The notes beneath the pieces were generated by a model. That model saw only the letters and a list, made by a program, of their open reading frames with translations, made no database searches and was not told where the DNA came from. Shown piece after piece: positions 37,258 to 48,818 of a stretch of DNA of 64,000 bases (its first letter is position 1; each line of letters starts with the position of its first letter). The DNA is from Massilia eurypsychrophila. Its GTDB lineage: Bacteria > Pseudomonadota > Gammaproteobacteria > Burkholderiales > Burkholderiaceae_D. A program made the translations under genes and the position numbers. The stretch covers positions 310,001-374,000 of the forward strand of contig NZ_PDOC01000001.1 of NCBI RefSeq assembly GCF_002760655.1, given 5' to 3'.

Positions 37258-37371
37258 ATAATATAAACCGTATAAATGGTTTATACCGCATATACAGAAT
37301 AAATCGTTAATACGATTTTGATAGTATAAATGGTATAAATCGATATCGTTGCGTCGACTATAAGAGCGTTC
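37258..37371 (+). promoter_or_regulatory. parAB promoter region with GTATAAAT repeats and palindrome
   Basis: This 114-bp AT-rich leader has an 8-bp inverted repeat TATAAACC/GGTTTATA (37262-37269, 37278-37285), the 11-mer GTATAAATGGT twice (37270-37280 and 37324-37334) and a further GTATAAAT at 37333-37340. Such clustering suggests an operator and/or overlapping promoters for parAB. Confidence 0.6.
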
Positions 37372-38142
37372 ATGGCCAAGATTTTTTGCGTAGCAAACCA
37401 AAAGGGCGGGGTAGGCAAGACCACCACCAGCGTCAACCTGTCCGCCGGACTGGCCAAGCTCGATCAACGGGTACTGCTGGTCGACCTCGACCCGCAGGGC
37501 AATGCAACGATGGGGGCCGGCATCAACAAGGCCGGCCTGAAAGCGTCGACCTACGAAGTGCTGCTCGGCGAGGCCGATGTCGCCACCGCGCGCCAGCGCT
37601 CCGAGTCTGGCCGCTTTGACGTGCTGCCGTCGAACCGCGAGCTGGCCGGCGCCGAAGTCGAGATGGTCGAACTCGACCATCGCGAACGGCGCCTGAAGGA
37701 TGCGCTGGCCGCGGTCGACGGCGAATACGATTTCATCCTGATCGACTGCCCGCCGGCGCTGTCGATGCTCACGCTAAACGGCCTGTGCGCCGCGCACGGC
37801 GTGATCATCCCGATGCAGTGCGAGTACTACGCGCTCGAGGGCCTGTCCGACCTGGTCAACACGATCAAGAAGGTGCACGCCAACCTGAACCACGACCTGA
37901 AGATCATCGGCCTGCTGCGGGTGATGTTCGATCCGCGCATGACCTTGTCGCAGCAGGTCTCGGCGCAGCTCGAGCAGCACTTCGGCGACAAGGTCTTCAA
38001 GACCATCATTCCGCGCAACGTGCGCCTGGCCGAAGCGCCGTCGTACGGCGTGCCGGGCGTGGTGTTCGATCCGGCCTCGAAGGGCGCGCAAGCCTACATC
38101 GCGTTCGGCGCCGAAATGGTCGATCGCATCAAGACAATGTAA
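37372..38142 (+). CDS. parA: Chromosome partitioning ATPase ParA
   Basis: ParA dimerises with ATP on nucleoid DNA and pulls ParB-parS complexes. The 256 residues start MAKIFCVANQKGGVGKTTTS with the deviant Walker A (KGGVGKTT), then LLVDLDPQGNAT (A') and FILIDCPPALSML (B). The short N-terminus without an HTH is that of chromosomal Soj/ParA proteins, not P1-type plasmid ParA. It is transcribed with parB, which starts 24 bp later. Confidence 0.96.
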   Translation: MAKIFCVANQKGGVGKTTTSVNLSAGLAKLDQRVLLVDLDPQGNATMGAGINKAGLKASTYEVLLGEADVATARQRSESGRFDVLPSNRELAGAEVEMVELDHRERRLKDALAAVDGEYDFILIDCPPALSMLTLNGLCAAHGVIIPMQCEYYALEGLSDLVNTIKKVHANLNHDLKIIGLLRVMFDPRMTLSQQVSAQLEQHFGDKVFKTIIPRNVRLAEAPSYGVPGVVFDPASKGAQAYIAFGAEMVDRIKTM

Positions 38143-38165
38143 CTACAATTCTGACGAAGACAATC

Positions 38166-39050
38166 ATGGCAACCAAAAAACTCAAAGGCCTCGGCCGCGG
38201 CCTCGAAGCACTGCTCGGCGGCGACGGCGACTTCAGCCAGCAGCCGGCCGACGCCGGCGCCCCGTCGTCGCTGCCGGTGACGCAGCTGCAGCCCGGCAAA
38301 TACCAGCCGCGTACCCGCATGGACGAAGGCGCGCTCAACGAACTGGCGGCGTCGATCAAGTCGCAGGGCGTGATGCAGCCGGTGCTGGTACGCCCGGTCG
38401 GCCAGCAGGACGGCGCGATGCGCTACGAGATCATCGCCGGCGAGCGCCGTTTCCGCGCCGCGCAGCTGGCAGGCCTTGACACCATTCCGGTGCTGGTGCG
38501 CGACGTCGACGACCAGGCCGCCGCGGCGATGGCGCTGATCGAGAACATCCAGCGCGAAGACCTCAACCCGCTGGAAGAAGCCCAGGGCATCCACCGCCTG
38601 ATCGACGACTTCCATTTCACGCACGAGCAGGCCGCCAACGCCGTCGGCCGTTCGCGCAGCGCCGTGTCGAACCTGCTGCGCCTGATGAACCTGGCCCAGC
38701 CGGTGCAGACGATGCTGATGGCCGGCGACATCGACATGGGCCACGCGCGCGCGCTGCTGGCCGTCGACGCCGCCAGCCAGATCACGCTGGCCAGCCAGGT
38801 CGTCGCCAGGCGGTTGTCGGTACGCGAGACCGAAAAGCTGGTCACCCGCACGATGGAGCAGGGCACGGAGTCCCCTGCGCGGCCAACTCGCGACAAGTCG
38901 GGCGACATCATGCGCCTGGAAGAAGAGCTGTCGGACAAGCTGGCCACGCCGGTGCTGTTCAAGATGGGTGCCAAGGGCCGCGGCCAGATGATCATCGACT
39001 TTGCCGACCTCGACATCCTCGACGGCGTCCTCGCCCGCCTGCGCGCCTGA
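38166..39050 (+). CDS. parB: Chromosome partitioning protein ParB
   Basis: ParB binds parS and spreads as a CTP-dependent clamp. It has 294 residues from ATG 38166: N-terminal ParA-stimulating segment (LKGLGRGLEALLGG), ParB/Srx CTPase domain with GERRFRAAQLAG, HTH with HEQAANAVGRSRSAVSNLLR for parS, and a C-terminal dimerisation domain (GQMIIDFADLDILDGVLARL). Its targets are very probably the two parS sites at 34521 and 34560. Confidence 0.96.
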   Translation: MATKKLKGLGRGLEALLGGDGDFSQQPADAGAPSSLPVTQLQPGKYQPRTRMDEGALNELAASIKSQGVMQPVLVRPVGQQDGAMRYEIIAGERRFRAAQLAGLDTIPVLVRDVDDQAAAAMALIENIQREDLNPLEEAQGIHRLIDDFHFTHEQAANAVGRSRSAVSNLLRLMNLAQPVQTMLMAGDIDMGHARALLAVDAASQITLASQVVARRLSVRETEKLVTRTMEQGTESPARPTRDKSGDIMRLEEELSDKLATPVLFKMGAKGRGQMIIDFADLDILDGVLARLRA

Positions 39051-39060
39051 CCTTCCAAGC

Positions 39061-39157
39061 GGGGTCAGTGCCGGCAATCGTACACAAGCTCAGCGCTGAA
39101 CTGCCCGGTCAACTCGTGCTACAGCTGGGCACGTGTACGATTGCCGGCACTGACCCC
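39061..39157. repeat. 25-bp perfect inverted repeat, REP-like
   Basis: Arms 39061-39085 and 39133-39157 are exact complements around a 47-base centre. They begin GGGGTCAG and carry CGTACA ten bases on, the same layout as at 7132. It lies between parB and the ATP synthase promoter. Confidence 0.85.
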
Positions 39158-39258
39158 GCAGTTGGCTGTTGTTGCGCCGCAACGCAATGTTGCCCGCACC
39201 ACAATGGTTCATCCGTGGTTTTTGATGAAGATTGGGGTCGATCAAGGTGCAGCAACGT

Positions 39259-39287
39259 TTGACGCCTATCTGCATAAACCTTATAAT
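39259..39287 (+). promoter_or_regulatory. Sigma-70 promoter of the atp operon
   Basis: TTGACG (39259-39264), exactly 17 bases, TATAAT (39282-39287), about 65 bp before atpI. It is the best housekeeping-type promoter in the window, as expected for the ATP synthase operon. Confidence 0.85.
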
Positions 39288-39352
39288 CCCGTTGATTCAC
39301 GTAATCCACCACCCGCACCACAGCTTTTTAAGCCCTGCGCGAAGAAGAAAAA

Positions 39353-39691
39353 ATGTTGCGCATCGTCTCCCTGCAATTGATGGCCACAGTGGTCGCCGGC
39401 GTCATCGCCGCGCTACTCGGGGGAAAGGCTGCGATGTTTTCGGCTGTGCTCGGTGGATTGTGTTGTGTTGTGCCGAACGGCCTGTTCGCGTTGCGCCTGT
39501 TTGCCAGCGCGAAGCGGGGCGCGGCAAACCCGATGTCGTTCATGATCGGTGAATTTATAAAGATTGCTTTAACGTTGGCGCTGCTTGGCGCCATCGCTTG
39601 GCTGTACCGCGATTTGAACTGGCTCGCACTGATTTGCGGCTTCATCGTGGCACTCAAAAGTTACATCATCTTATTGTTTAGGCAGAAATGA
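39353..39691 (+). CDS. atpI: ATP synthase subunit I
   Basis: A 112-residue membrane protein with four hydrophobic segments ([73 protein letters not shown]), the AtpI pattern. It assists c-ring assembly and may aid Mg2+ supply; it is not part of the final enzyme. It is the first gene of the operon, overlapping atpB by 4 bp. Confidence 0.93.
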   Translation: MLRIVSLQLMATVVAGVIAALLGGKAAMFSAVLGGLCCVVPNGLFALRLFASAKRGAANPMSFMIGEFIKIALTLALLGAIAWLYRDLNWLALICGFIVALKSYIILLFRQK

Positions 39692-40569
39692 CAACTGAAA
39701 TTGCAGCGGGTGCAGCCCCAACAGCCGAGCACACGGTCACGGCAGGCCAATACATCACTCACCACCTTGGCCACAATGCGTCGGCCAAGCAAGTCGACAT
39801 CATCGACTTCAGCATCATTCACTACGACACCATCATCGTGTCGGTGATCCTGGCCGCATTGGCCTGCATCTTCCTCGTCATCGCCGCGCGCCGCGCCACC
39901 GCCGGCGTGCCGACCCGCTTCCAGGCGGCCGTCGAATTCGTCGTCGAGCTGGTCGAAGACCAGTCGAAAGCCATCGTCCACGGCAACCGCTCGTTCATCG
40001 CGCCGGTCGCACTGGCCGTGTTCGTCTGGGTATTGCTGATGAACTCGATGGACTTCCTGCCGGTCGACACCTTCGCCGGCATCTTCCGCGCGCTCGGCAT
40101 CCACGGCGCCGACGGCCACGAGCCGTATTTCCGCGCCGTCCCGACGGCCGACCTGAACGGCACCTTCGGCATGGCGCTGGTCGTGCTGACCCTGATGCTG
40201 TACTACAACATCAAGATCAAGGGCCTCGGCGGCTTCATCAAGGAACTGTTCACTGCGCCGTTCGGCGCCCATCCAGCGCTGTGGATCTTCAACTTCGGCC
40301 TGAACCTCATTGAATTCGCTGCAAAAACGGTGTCGCTGGCAATGCGACTGTTCGGCAACATGTTTGCCGGCGAACTGATCTTCCTGTTGATCGCCCTGCT
40401 CGGCGCGCAGTGGGTAGGCTTCACGGCTCAGAGCGTGGCGTTGTCCGGCCTGCATATCGTTGCTGGCTCGATATGGGCAATCTTCCACATCCTGATCGTG
40501 TTGTTGCAGGCTTTTATTTTCATGATGCTGACGCTGGTGTATATCGGCCAGGCGCATGAGGGTCACTAA
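39688..40569 (+). CDS. atpB: F0F1 ATP synthase subunit a
   Basis: The 293-residue membrane subunit a forms the proton half-channels against the c-ring. The family helix with the essential Arg is [19 protein letters not shown], and the late helix contains [17 protein letters not shown]. It starts at ATG 39688 overlapping atpI and is followed by a 76-bp gap before atpE. Confidence 0.97.
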   Translation: MTTEIAAGAAPTAEHTVTAGQYITHHLGHNASAKQVDIIDFSIIHYDTIIVSVILAALACIFLVIAARRATAGVPTRFQAAVEFVVELVEDQSKAIVHGNRSFIAPVALAVFVWVLLMNSMDFLPVDTFAGIFRALGIHGADGHEPYFRAVPTADLNGTFGMALVVLTLMLYYNIKIKGLGGFIKELFTAPFGAHPALWIFNFGLNLIEFAAKTVSLAMRLFGNMFAGELIFLLIALLGAQWVGFTAQSVALSGLHIVAGSIWAIFHILIVLLQAFIFMMLTLVYIGQAHEGH

Positions 40570-40624
40570 GAACGCAGCATTGGTAGTAAGCAGGTTTGCA
40601 GTATCTCGATTTTCAATTTTTTAA

Positions 40625-40888
<264 letters not shown>

Positions 40889-40904
40889 TAGCTGATTCTC
40901 AATA

Positions 40905-40932
40905 GCCGGGCCAGCGATTTTGCCGGCCCGGC
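40905..40932 (+). promoter_or_regulatory. Intercistronic hairpin between atpE and atpF
   Basis: 8-bp perfect GC stem GCCGGGCC (40905-40912) / GGCCCGGC (40925-40932) with a 12-base loop and no T-run. It probably stabilises the atpE message or limits read-through, fitting the high copy number of subunit c. Confidence 0.65.
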
Positions 40933-40959
40933 GTATGTCATTCTGAGAAGGAAATTGCT

Positions 40960-41430
40960 GTGAATTTAAACGCAACGATGTTCGTGCAGTACATTGTGTT
41001 TTTCATCCTGTGCTATGTCATCGCGAAATTCGTGTGGCCGCCAGTGGTGGGTGCACTCGACGCACGGGCTAAAAAAATCGCTGAAGGTCTGGCCGCGGCC
41101 GACCAGGGCAAATTGGCCATGGTTGCCGCTGAGAAGCGCATCCAGACCGAACTGGCAGGTGCACGTGACGAAGGCCAGAAGCGTATCGCTGACGCCGAGA
41201 AGCGCGCCCAGATGGTCGCCGACGAAATCAAGGCAAACGCTACTGCTGAAGCTGGCCGTATTGTGGCGCAAGCCAAAGCAGATGCCGACCAGCAAGTGAA
41301 CAAGGCACGTGAAGAACTGCGTTCCCAGGTTGCCGCACTGGCCGTCAAAGGCGCCGAGCAGATCCTCAAGCGCGAAGTGAACGCAACGGCTCACGCCGAC
41401 CTGCTGTCGCAACTGGCTACCGAGCTGTAA
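40960..41430 (+). CDS. atpF: F0F1 ATP synthase subunit b
   Basis: A 156-residue stator subunit: one N-terminal membrane helix ([23 protein letters not shown]) then a long charged helix ending in [13 protein letters not shown]. The start is GTG 40960 with AGAAGGA upstream. Residues 40-150 show the continuous helical pattern expected for the peripheral stalk dimer. Confidence 0.96.
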   Translation: MNLNATMFVQYIVFFILCYVIAKFVWPPVVGALDARAKKIAEGLAAADQGKLAMVAAEKRIQTELAGARDEGQKRIADAEKRAQMVADEIKANATAEAGRIVAQAKADADQQVNKAREELRSQVAALAVKGAEQILKREVNATAHADLLSQLATEL

Positions 41431-41432
41431 TT

Positions 41433-41966
41433 ATGGCCGAACTCGCAACCGTCGCCCGTCCTTACGCCGAAGCGTTGTTCCGTGTCGCCCAAACCGGCGA
41501 CATGGCCGCCTGGTCCGAGTTAGTTTCCGAATTGGGCCGCATCGGCGCCAATCCGGACGTCCAGGATTTCGCCCGCAACCCCAACGTGACGGCGCCACAA
41601 GTGGCCGAAACGCTGCTGTCGCTGGTGCGCTCGCCGATGCCGGCTGAAGTCAAAAACTTCATCAACGTGCTGATCGAGAACCGTCGCGTGTCGCTGTTGC
41701 CGGAAATCGGCGAGCAGTTCCATGTGCTCAAGAACGCCCAGGAAGGCGCCGCCGACGCGGCCATCACCAGCGCGTTCGAGATCGACGGCACGCAGGTCGC
41801 GCAGCTGGTATCGACGCTGGAAAAGAAATTTGGCCGCAAGCTCAACCCAACGGTGACAGTGGATCCATCGCTGATCGGTGGTGTGCGCGTGGTCGTCGGT
41901 GATGAAGTGCTCGACACTTCGGTACGCGCCAAGCTGCAACAGATGCATGTTGCGCTCGCTTCGTAA
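41433..41966 (+). CDS. atpH: F0F1 ATP synthase subunit delta
   Basis: A 177-residue stator cap joining subunit b to the alpha3beta3 head. [19 protein letters not shown] and the C-terminal [26 protein letters not shown] (in part [16 protein letters not shown]) are family hallmarks. It begins 2 bp after atpF. Confidence 0.96.
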   Translation: MAELATVARPYAEALFRVAQTGDMAAWSELVSELGRIGANPDVQDFARNPNVTAPQVAETLLSLVRSPMPAEVKNFINVLIENRRVSLLPEIGEQFHVLKNAQEGAADAAITSAFEIDGTQVAQLVSTLEKKFGRKLNPTVTVDPSLIGGVRVVVGDEVLDTSVRAKLQQMHVALAS

Positions 41967-42032
41967 CGAACAACTCGCACACGCCGGCGTCTCGCCCTTG
42001 CCCTACGCATCAAGAAACTATTAGGAGTTAGC

Positions 42033-43574
42033 ATGCAACTTAACCCATCTGAAATCAGCGAACTGATCAAGAGCCGCATCCAGGGCCTCGAAGGTTCCGC
42101 TGAAGTTCGCAATCAAGGCACGGTTATTTCCGTCGCCGACGGTATCTGCCGTATCCACGGTCTGTCGGACGTGATGCAGGGCGAGATGCTGGAATTCCCG
42201 GGCAACACGTTTGGCCTGGCGATGAACCTCGAGCGCGACTCGGTCGGCGCCGTGATTCTGGGTGCTTACGAGCACATCTCGGAAGGCGACACCGTCAAGA
42301 CCACCGGCCGTATCCTGGAAGTGCCGATCGGTCCTGAACTGAAAGGCCGCGTCGTCAATGCGCTGGGCCAGCCGATCGACGGCAAGGGTCCGGTCAACGC
42401 CAAGCTGACCGCGCCTATCGAAAAGATCGCACCGGGCGTGATCGCCCGTCAGTCCGTGTCGCAGCCTATGCAGACCGGCCTGAAGTCGATCGACTCGATG
42501 GTGCCGATCGGCCGTGGCCAGCGCGAGCTGATCATTGGTGACCGCCAGACCGGTAAGTCAGCTGTCGCGATCGATGCGATCATCAACCAGAAGGGCCAGG
42601 ACATGACGTGTATCTACGTCGCGATCGGCCAGAAGGCTTCGACCATTAAGAACATCGTGCGCTCGCTCGAAACGCACGGCGCGATGGAGTACACCATCGT
42701 CGTCGCCGCGTCGGCTTCCGAGTCGGCCGCGATGCAGTACATCAGCCCGTACTCGGGTTGCGCCATGGGCGAATACTTCCGTGACCGCGGCGAAGACGCA
42801 CTGATCGTCTACGACGACCTGTCCAAGCAAGCTGTTGCGTATCGCCAGATCTCGCTGCTGCTGCGCCGTCCACCAGGCCGCGAAGCGTACCCTGGCGACG
42901 TGTTCTACCTGCACAGCCGCCTGCTCGAGCGCGCAGCACGCGTGAACCCCGACTACGTCGAGAAGTTCACCAACGGCGCCGTCAAAGGCAAGACCGGTTC
43001 GCTGACCGCACTGCCGATCATTGAAACGCAAGCTGGCGACGTTTCCGCCTTCGTGCCGACCAACGTCATTTCGATTACCGACGGCCAGATCTTCCTGGAC
43101 ACCTCGCTGTTTAACGCCGGTATCCGTCCTGCGATTAACGCCGGTATCTCGGTATCGCGCGTCGGTGGCGCCGCCCAGACCAAGGTCATCAAAAACCTGT
43201 CCGGCGGTATCCGTACCGACCTGGCGCAGTACCGTGAGCTCGCTGCGTTCGCGCAGTTCGCATCGGACCTCGATGAGTCGACCCGCAAGCAGCTCGACCG
43301 TGGCGCGCGCGTCACCGAACTGCTCAAGCAGGCACAGTACTCGCCGCTGTCGATCTCGCTGATGGCCGTGTCGCTGTTCGCAGTGAACAAGGGCTACTTC
43401 GACGACATCGAAGTGAAGAAGGTACTGGCGTTCGAAGCTGGCCTTCACGGCTACATGAAGACCAAGCAAGCTGCGCTCCTGTCCAAGATCGAAGAGACCA
43501 AGCAGCTCGACAAAGATGGCGAAGCTGCCATGGCTGCCGCTGTTGCTGACTTCAAGAAATCCGGCGCATATTAA
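42033..43574 (+). CDS. atpA: F0F1 ATP synthase subunit alpha
   Basis: The 513-residue non-catalytic nucleotide-binding subunit. Walker A is GDRQTGKSA and the conserved arginine-finger region is near [37 protein letters not shown] is the beta-barrel domain. AGGAGT lies ahead of ATG 42033. Confidence 0.98.
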   Translation: MQLNPSEISELIKSRIQGLEGSAEVRNQGTVISVADGICRIHGLSDVMQGEMLEFPGNTFGLAMNLERDSVGAVILGAYEHISEGDTVKTTGRILEVPIGPELKGRVVNALGQPIDGKGPVNAKLTAPIEKIAPGVIARQSVSQPMQTGLKSIDSMVPIGRGQRELIIGDRQTGKSAVAIDAIINQKGQDMTCIYVAIGQKASTIKNIVRSLETHGAMEYTIVVAASASESAAMQYISPYSGCAMGEYFRDRGEDALIVYDDLSKQAVAYRQISLLLRRPPGREAYPGDVFYLHSRLLERAARVNPDYVEKFTNGAVKGKTGSLTALPIIETQAGDVSAFVPTNVISITDGQIFLDTSLFNAGIRPAINAGISVSRVGGAAQTKVIKNLSGGIRTDLAQYRELAAFAQFASDLDESTRKQLDRGARVTELLKQAQYSPLSISLMAVSLFAVNKGYFDDIEVKKVLAFEAGLHGYMKTKQAALLSKIEETKQLDKDGEAAMAAAVADFKKSGAY

Positions 43575-43633
43575 TTGGTTTTCCGGCGCTGAGTAGTTGG
43601 CGGCGCCGGATAGCGCAAAAGGAGTAAGGACTC

Positions 43634-44509
43634 ATGGCATCAGGCAAAGAGATACGAGGCAAGATCAAGAGCGTAGAGAATACGAAGAAGATCACCAAGG
43701 CGATGGAAATGGTCGCCGCATCGAAAATGCGCAAAGCGCAGGATCGCATGCGGGCCGCCCGTCCCTACAGTGACAAGATTCGTAATATCGCCGCCAACCT
43801 TGCCTCTGCAAATCCGGAATACACGCACCCGTTCATGGCGCAAGCCAAGAACGTCGAGGCGAAGGCTGTTGGCTTCATCGTTGTCACGACCGACAAGGGT
43901 CTGTGCGGCGGCATGAACACCAACATCCTGCGGATGATGACGCAGAAAACGCGCGAGCTGGAAACAGCTGGCAACAAGATTGAAGCCGTTGCCATTGGCA
44001 ACAAGGGTTTGGGTTTTTTGAATCGGGTAGGTATTCGGGTCGTGTCGCATGCGGTCCAGATTGGCGATACGCCGCACCTGGAAAAGTTGATCGGACCTGT
44101 CAAGGTCATGCTCGACGAATACCAGGAAGGCAAGCTCGACGCCGTCTACCTGTGCTACACCAAGTTCATTAACACGATGAAGCAAGAGCCGATGGTGGAG
44201 CAGTTGCTGCCGCTGGCCGCTGACAAGCTCGAAGGCGACAAGGGTAATCACTCTTGGGACTACATCTACGAGCCGGAAGCGCAAACCGTGATCGATGAAC
44301 TGCTGGTGCGCTATGTAGAGGCGCTGGTCTACCAGGCGGTCGCTGAAAACCTCGCATCCGAGCAATCGGCGCGTATGGTCGCGATGAAAGCGGCAAGCGA
44401 CAATGCCGGTAGCGTCATTGGCGAGCTGAAACTGGTCTACAACAAGACCCGCCAGGCAGCGATTACCAAAGAACTCTCCGAGATCGTCGCCGGTGCGGCA
44501 GCGGTCTAA
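43634..44509 (+). CDS. atpG: F0F1 ATP synthase subunit gamma
   Basis: The 291-residue rotor shaft: N-terminal helix [36 protein letters not shown], the Rossmann-like middle with [11 protein letters not shown], and the C-terminal helix [21 protein letters not shown] purine-rich GGAGTAAGGA precedes the start. Confidence 0.97.
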   Translation: MASGKEIRGKIKSVENTKKITKAMEMVAASKMRKAQDRMRAARPYSDKIRNIAANLASANPEYTHPFMAQAKNVEAKAVGFIVVTTDKGLCGGMNTNILRMMTQKTRELETAGNKIEAVAIGNKGLGFLNRVGIRVVSHAVQIGDTPHLEKLIGPVKVMLDEYQEGKLDAVYLCYTKFINTMKQEPMVEQLLPLAADKLEGDKGNHSWDYIYEPEAQTVIDELLVRYVEALVYQAVAENLASEQSARMVAMKAASDNAGSVIGELKLVYNKTRQAAITKELSEIVAGAAAV

Positions 44510-44520
44510 CCCGTTTTTAA

Positions 44521-45942
<1,422 letters not shown>

Positions 45943-45972
45943 TCGCGCTCCTTCACACCGATAGGACAACAC

Positions 45973-46395
45973 ATGGCAAACACAATTCACGTTGACGTTG
46001 TATCGGCTGAGTCCCTGATTTTTTCGGGCGAAGCCGAGTTCGTCGCGTTGCCGGGTGAAGCGGGTGAGCTGGGGATTTATCCCAAGCACACCCCGCTGAT
46101 CACGCGCATCAGGCCGGGTGCTGTACGGATCAAGGTAGTTGGCCGCGAAGAAGAAGAGTTCGTCTTCGTCGCGGGCGGCATCCTGGAAGTGCAGCCGAAC
46201 GGCGTGACGGTTCTGGCCGATACCGCGATCCGCGGTCACGACCTTGACGAAGCAAAAGCGATGGAAGCCAAGAAACTGGCCGAAGAGCAGCTGGTCAACA
46301 AGGAATCGAAGATCGACTACGCCAAGGCGCAGTCCGAGCTGGCCACCGCCATCGCCCAGCTGGCGGCAATCGCCCGCTTGCGCAAGGCGCGGTAA
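45973..46395 (+). CDS. atpC: F0F1 ATP synthase subunit epsilon
   Basis: A 140-residue regulatory rotor subunit: N-terminal beta-sandwich ([39 protein letters not shown]) and two C-terminal helices which can inhibit ATP hydrolysis. It is the last gene of the operon and precedes a strong terminator. Confidence 0.96.
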   Translation: MANTIHVDVVSAESLIFSGEAEFVALPGEAGELGIYPKHTPLITRIRPGAVRIKVVGREEEEFVFVAGGILEVQPNGVTVLADTAIRGHDLDEAKAMEAKKLAEEQLVNKESKIDYAKAQSELATAIAQLAAIARLRKAR

Positions 46396-46415
46396 CGCAA
46401 CTCATGCATCACTGG

Positions 46416-46441
46416 AAAGGCAGCTTCGGCTGCCTTTTTTT
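46416..46441 (+). terminator. Terminator of the atp operon
   Basis: Stem AAAGGCAGC / GCTGCCTTT closed by a TTCG tetraloop, followed by T residues. It is a textbook rho-independent terminator. Confidence 0.95.
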
Positions 46442-46516
46442 ATGGCCGACGCCCCTATACTTGCCAATTGGAATGATCTATAGTTGGCTTCATTGCAACC
46501 ATAGAAAGTCAGCCAC

Positions 46517-47569
46517 ATGCGCAAACTCTCCGCCGCCTGCATCGCCGCCGCGCTGTTGTTGCAGGTGCCAGCCGGCATGGCGCAAACCGCGATCGACACC
46601 GCCAGCCGTGCCCAGCTCATCGACAATCTGGTCCGCGAGCTGAACGCCAACTACGTCTTTCCTGAAGTTGCCGGCAAGCTGGAGGCTGCCTTGCGCGCCA
46701 AGCAGAAGCGGGGCGATTACGACCGTGCGGCCGACGCACAGGGGCTCGCGGTGTTGCTGACGAGCGAACTGCAAGCCGTCAGCGGCGACCTGCACCTGAA
46801 CGTGCGCTACAGCGACACGCCGGCGCCGCCTCGGCCAACCGGCCCCCGTCCGGCGCCCACGGCCGAAGACGAGGCGCGCTTTCACGCGCGCGCCAAGTCG
46901 ATGAATTACGGCCTCGGCAAGGTCGAAAAACTGCCTGGCAATATCGGCTACCTCGAAACGCAGGGCTTCGGCCCGGTAAAGTACGTCGACAAGGCGTTCA
47001 CCGCGGCGATGACGCAGCTGGCCGACAGCGACGCCCTGATCATCGACATGCGCGGCAACGGCGGCGGCAGCCCGGACAGCATCGCCTTCCTCAGCAGCTA
47101 TCTGTTCGACAAGCGCACCCACCTGAACAATCTGTACTGGCGCGAAGGCAACCGCACCGAGGAGTTCTGGACAACCGAAGACGTGCCCGGGAAAAAGTAT
47201 GGCGAGCAGAAGCCGGTCTACGTGCTGACTGGCCCGCGCACTTTTTCCGGCGCCGAAGAGTTCAGCTACAACTTGCAGCAGCTCAAGCGGGCGACGCTGG
47301 TCGGCGAGAAAACGCGCGGCGGCGCCAATCCTGGCGGCATCCGGCAGCTTACACCCCATTTCAGCGTATTCGTGCCGAGCGGCAGAGCGATCAATCCGAT
47401 CAGCAAGACCAACTGGGAAGGCACGGGAGTGACGCCGGATGTGAAAGTGGCTGCGGCCGACGCGCTGGTCAGCGCGCAGAAAATGGCGCTTGAAAAGCTT
47501 GCCGCCGATGAGCGCGATCCGCAAAAGGCACAACTGCTGCGCACCCGCCTGGCCGAACTCGCAAAATAG
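46517..47569 (+). CDS. Exported S41 family peptidase
   Basis: A 350-residue predicted periplasmic/secreted serine peptidase. The signal peptide (KLSAACIAAALLLQVPAGMAQ) is probably cleaved near residue 22. There is no PDZ domain visible. The tail-specific-protease core has the metal-independent catalytic Ser/Lys pair, GPRTFSGAEEFSYN and VGEKTRGGANPGG, and DMRGNGGGSPDS is the conserved beta-strand. Substrates are unknown. It follows the atp terminator and carries its own leader. Confidence 0.9.
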   Translation: MRKLSAACIAAALLLQVPAGMAQTAIDTASRAQLIDNLVRELNANYVFPEVAGKLEAALRAKQKRGDYDRAADAQGLAVLLTSELQAVSGDLHLNVRYSDTPAPPRPTGPRPAPTAEDEARFHARAKSMNYGLGKVEKLPGNIGYLETQGFGPVKYVDKAFTAAMTQLADSDALIIDMRGNGGGSPDSIAFLSSYLFDKRTHLNNLYWREGNRTEEFWTTEDVPGKKYGEQKPVYVLTGPRTFSGAEEFSYNLQQLKRATLVGEKTRGGANPGGIRQLTPHFSVFVPSGRAINPISKTNWEGTGVTPDVKVAAADALVSAQKMALEKLAADERDPQKAQLLRTRLAELAK

Positions 47570-47621
47570 CTAAGTTAATCCAATAGTTAGCTGTTTATAC
47601 GGTAACGGTTGCGGAGAACAG

Positions 47622-48236
47622 TTACTGCTCTCGGGCTAGGCGCAGCGCGACTTTGTGGCGGAAGTAGCCATCCTGCAAATAGTGGTACAGGTTCGCGCCA
47701 GGGCACACCGTGCTCGCCGAGTGATCCTTGTGCCCGGCAATCGTGTCGATCGACACCTTGTGTTTTGCCGCCAGCAGCGCCATCAGGTCGACCGTTGCGT
47801 CGAGCTGCTTCTGGTTCGGCTGCACGTCTTCGAAATTGCCCACCACCTCGATCAGCGCGTGCCCGGTCGGGTTGTATTCTGTATTGGTGTCGCCGGCGTA
47901 CTCGATCTTGCGGCCCTCATAGATGCGGCCGTCCAGGTCGATGATGTAGTGGTACGGAATGTCGAGCCAGCGCTTGGTCGCGCGCGACCAGGTCTGCAGG
48001 TTGCGCAGGTACTGCACCGGATCCTTGCCGACCGGGAACGGCTCGCCCTGGTGGTGCAGCGTGATGTGCGTGATCGCGTGCTTGCGCGCCAGCGCCGCGT
48101 CGGCCGGCGTGCCGCCCCAGCCGGCCACCGGGACGATGCGCCGCTCGACATCGGCCAGCGTCTCGGCCGGCACCGCGCCGGCGAGCAGGGCGCCGGCGGC
48201 GAACAAAGCGTGGGCCAGGCAAATTTTGAATGTCAT
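47622..48236 (-). CDS. N-acetylmuramoyl-L-alanine amidase family protein (PGRP type)
   Basis: A 204-residue exported zinc amidase of the Amidase_2/PGRP fold. The start is ATG 48236 with GGAG eight bases upstream, preferred over GTG 48245. A signal peptide (FKICLAHALFAAGALLAGAV) comes first. Zinc ligands are seen as ITHITLHHQG, TIAGHKDHS and STVCPGANLY, with a Cys in the third position. It would cleave stem peptides from peptidoglycan, in recycling or remodelling. It is convergent with the S41 peptidase. Confidence 0.87.
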   Translation of the reverse strand: MTFKICLAHALFAAGALLAGAVPAETLADVERRIVPVAGWGGTPADAALARKHAITHITLHHQGEPFPVGKDPVQYLRNLQTWSRATKRWLDIPYHYIIDLDGRIYEGRKIEYAGDTNTEYNPTGHALIEVVGNFEDVQPNQKQLDATVDLMALLAAKHKVSIDTIAGHKDHSASTVCPGANLYHYLQDGYFRHKVALRLAREQ

Positions 48237-48380
48237 TTCACGCACTCCATAGCTGAGAGCGCTATCTTTTCACATTTGCCGCCGGAAAGCCACGCCGTCA
48301 CAGGCGCCGCCACACTGTGGCGACATTCGCCCGCGCGAACTGTTACGCTTCTGGCATCCCAACTGACCAGTCGACCCGCC

Positions 48381-48818
48381 ATGAAGACCATCCGCCAGAT
48401 CCTCGAAGACGCCCATACCATCGCCGTGGTCGGCCTGTCGCCCAAGCCCGAGCGCGCCAGCCACGAGGTGGCCGCCTTCCTGCAAGGCCACGGCTACCGT
48501 ATCGTGCCGGTCAACCCGACCTGCGCCGGCCAGCAGATACTTGGCGAGCCGGTGTATGCCAACCTGCGCGATGCCGCCACCGCGCTCGGCGCCGAGGGCC
48601 TGCGGATCGACGTCGTCGATTGCTTCCGCAAATCCGAAGAGATCCCCGAGATCGCGCGGGACGCCATCGCGATTCGCGCCAGCTGCTTGTGGATGCAGCT
48701 TGGCATCGAAAACCAGGTAGCGGCCGACATGTCCTCGGCCGCCGGGCTCGACGTGGTGATGAACCGCTGCATGAAAATCGAGCACGCCGCGCTGGACGCC
48801 GCCACGGAGCAACCGTGA
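48381..48818 (+). CDS. CoA-binding protein (YccU-like)
   Basis: A 145-residue single Rossmann CoA-binding domain: TIRQILEDAHTIAVVGLSP, FLQGHGYRIVPVNP, IDVVDCFRKSEEIPEIARDA, and SCLWMQLGIEN, as in YccU-type proteins. It lacks the acyl-CoA-ligase partner domains. Its stop overlaps the PPK2 start as GTGA, so the two are translationally coupled. Confidence 0.92.
   Translation: MKTIRQILEDAHTIAVVGLSPKPERASHEVAAFLQGHGYRIVPVNPTCAGQQILGEPVYANLRDAATALGAEGLRIDVVDCFRKSEEIPEIARDAIAIRASCLWMQLGIENQVAADMSSAAGLDVVMNRCMKIEHAALDAATEQP

Noticed and set aside
37262-37340. Possible CRISPR-like repeats
   Set aside because: The units are too short and irregularly spaced, and no cas gene is present; a promoter/operator array fits better.
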